From positions 19,320,735 to 19,384,734 of the forward strand of contig OY747712.1 in the NCBI GenBank assembly GCA_963556495.2: a DNA stretch of 64,000 nucleotides. The letters run 5' to 3'. The notes beneath the pieces were generated by a model. It saw only the letters and a program-made list of their open reading frames with translations, was not told the origin of the DNA and made no database searches. Position numbers and translations under genes: made by a program. Below, one piece after another: positions 62,860 through 64,000 of the stretch (the first letter of the stretch is position 1; each line of letters starts with the position of its first letter). This stretch comes from Valencia hispanica (lineage: Eukaryota; Chordata; Actinopteri; Cyprinodontiformes; Valenciidae).

Positions 62860-63046
62860 CAAATGTATAAATACATAAATATATATAGACTAATATTGCT
62901 GCACTCAAGTGGTAGTAGCAACATGGCAAATGGTTATGATTGTTTGTATCATAAATATTAAAAAATATATTTGATTGTGTATAATAGCTATACAGACATT
63001 CTACAGACATTTAAAATCGAAGACAAACCGCAACTTCTATAAAATC
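62625..63046. repeat. Large inverted duplication (about 166-nt arms) around (AT)n
   Basis: 62625-62790 and 62881-63046 are near-perfect reverse complements (only scattered single differences, for example one in the TGTCTTAGATTTT segment). The centre is an (AT)n tract of about 70 bases plus a short spacer. A second (AT)n follows at 63,047-63,095. No coding content. Confidence 0.85.
62784..62856. repeat. (AT)n microsatellite
   Basis: Uninterrupted AT units form the hinge of the inverted duplication. Chance poly-Tyr-Ile frames arise on both strands. Confidence 0.95.
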
Positions 63047-63096
<50 letters not shown>

Positions 63097-64000
63097 TAAT
63101 TCAATTCAATTCAGTTTATTTATATAGCGCCAATTCACAACAGATGTCATCTCAAGGCACTTAACAAGAAGTCATTTCAATACAATTATACCAACATTCC
63201 AATCAGTTAAAAAGTTTCCTATTTAAGGAATCCCAGCAGATTGCGTCAGTCATTGGCGTGAGGTTGGGCAGATTTCCAACCACAGCAATCCTTCAGCAAT
63301 CCCTCATACTGAGCAAGCATGTAGCGACAGTGGAGAGGAAAAACTCCCCTTTAACAGGAAGAAACCTCCAACAGAACCAGGCTCAGTAGGAGCGGCCATC
63401 TGCCACGACCGTCTGGGGGTTTGAGAAGACAGAGCAGAACACAGAAGGAACAGAAGATCCGATATAAGAGAACTTTCTATGTTACAGAAAGGAAAAAGTT
63501 GATAACAGGACACAGTGGATCTTCAGTTACTGAGAGGATCATTCCAGTCGATGACCGCCGTCCAACAGGGCATTGCAGCCAAGCAGGATACCAGACCAGG
63601 TGTATCTTCGATGGGGAGAAAAACACTGAGAGAAAACAAAGTTAACAGTCGAAATAACAGAATGTATTGTAATACAACTGGAGAGTCGTAGGAGAAAAGG
63701 AAGTAGCAGAGTGAAGAAAATTGGTAAGTCTGTCCTCCAGCAGTCTAAGCCTATAGCAGCATAACTACAGAGATAGCTCAGGATGACCTAAGCCACTCTA
63801 ACTATAAGCTTTATCAAAAAGGAAAGTTTTAAGCCTGGCCTTAAAAGTAAACAGAGTGTCTGCCTCACGGACTAAAGCTGGGAGCTGGTTCCACAGGAGA
63901 GGAGCCTGAAAACTAAAAGATCTGCCTCCCATTCTACTTTTAGAGATCCTAGGAACTACAAGTAAACCTGCAGTCTGAGAGCGAAGTGCTCTTTTAGGAA
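63097..64000 (-). mobile_element. L2-like LINE (subfamily A), antisense, runs off the right edge
   Basis: The minus strand, read from the edge, codes SQTAGLLVVPRISKSRMGG, then RSFSFQAPLLWNQLPALVRE, ADTLFTFKARLKTFLFDKAY and a stop near 63,810. It continues through a long 3' UTR to GGCGCTATATAAATAAACTG, and ends with a TGAATTGAATT tail at 63,097. The same C-terminal end is at 23,300-23,822 and the same tail at 39,755-39,960. The 5' part lies outside the window. Confidence 0.65.

Overview
This is vertebrate nuclear DNA, almost certainly from a ray-finned (teleost) fish. Evidence: intron-split genes with GT-AG junctions, AT-rich introns, (AT)n and (ATAG)n microsatellites, and a dense population of fish-type transposable elements (L2-like LINEs, tRNA-derived SINEs, hAT/Tc1/TTAA-type MITEs). 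Two protein-coding genes are supported. Most long open frames are chance frames, microsatellite frames or transposon debris.

Region 1 (about 1-35,660, minus strand): yes1, a Src-family non-receptor tyrosine kinase. Seven coding exons (13333 down to 1115) encode residues 1-353 plus one base: the acylated SH4 end, Yes-type unique region, SH3, SH2, linker and kinase N-lobe through the gatekeeper Thr. Exon sizes (271 coding, 100, 99, 104, 150, 156, 180) and phases join without error. The rest of the kinase lies to the left of the window. A candidate non-coding first exon ends at 35421, giving a ~22-kb intron 1 filled with nested transposons.

Region 2 (about 35,660-41,825): the spacer between two divergently transcribed genes. 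It contains a SINE, LINE tails and, close to the right-hand gene, an RE1-like site, a CRE-like site and a TATA-like box.

Region 3 (41,826-~47,400, plus strand): adcyap1, encoding a 174-residue precursor of PACAP. Four coding exons give signal peptide, cryptic region, PACAP-related (GHRH-like) peptide and PACAP-38/27 with amidation and dibasic cleavage signals. The 5' leader appears to carry two upstream AUGs. YES1 and ADCYAP1 are also divergent neighbours on human 18p11.32, which supports both calls as an old syntenic pair.

Region 4 (~47,400-64,000): no gene seen. It holds a Tc1-like MITE expanded by (AT)n, a SINE, LINE tails, a large inverted duplication around (AT)n (62,625-63,046) and an L2-like LINE running off the right edge.

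The two genes are not a pathway unit. Yes1 is a membrane-anchored signalling kinase, and adcyap1 makes a secreted neuropeptide acting on class B GPCRs. I found no convincing new multi-gene system. The most unusual signals are the PACAP precursor changes, the regulatory leader of adcyap1, several transposon insertions with exact target duplications, and two large palindromes.
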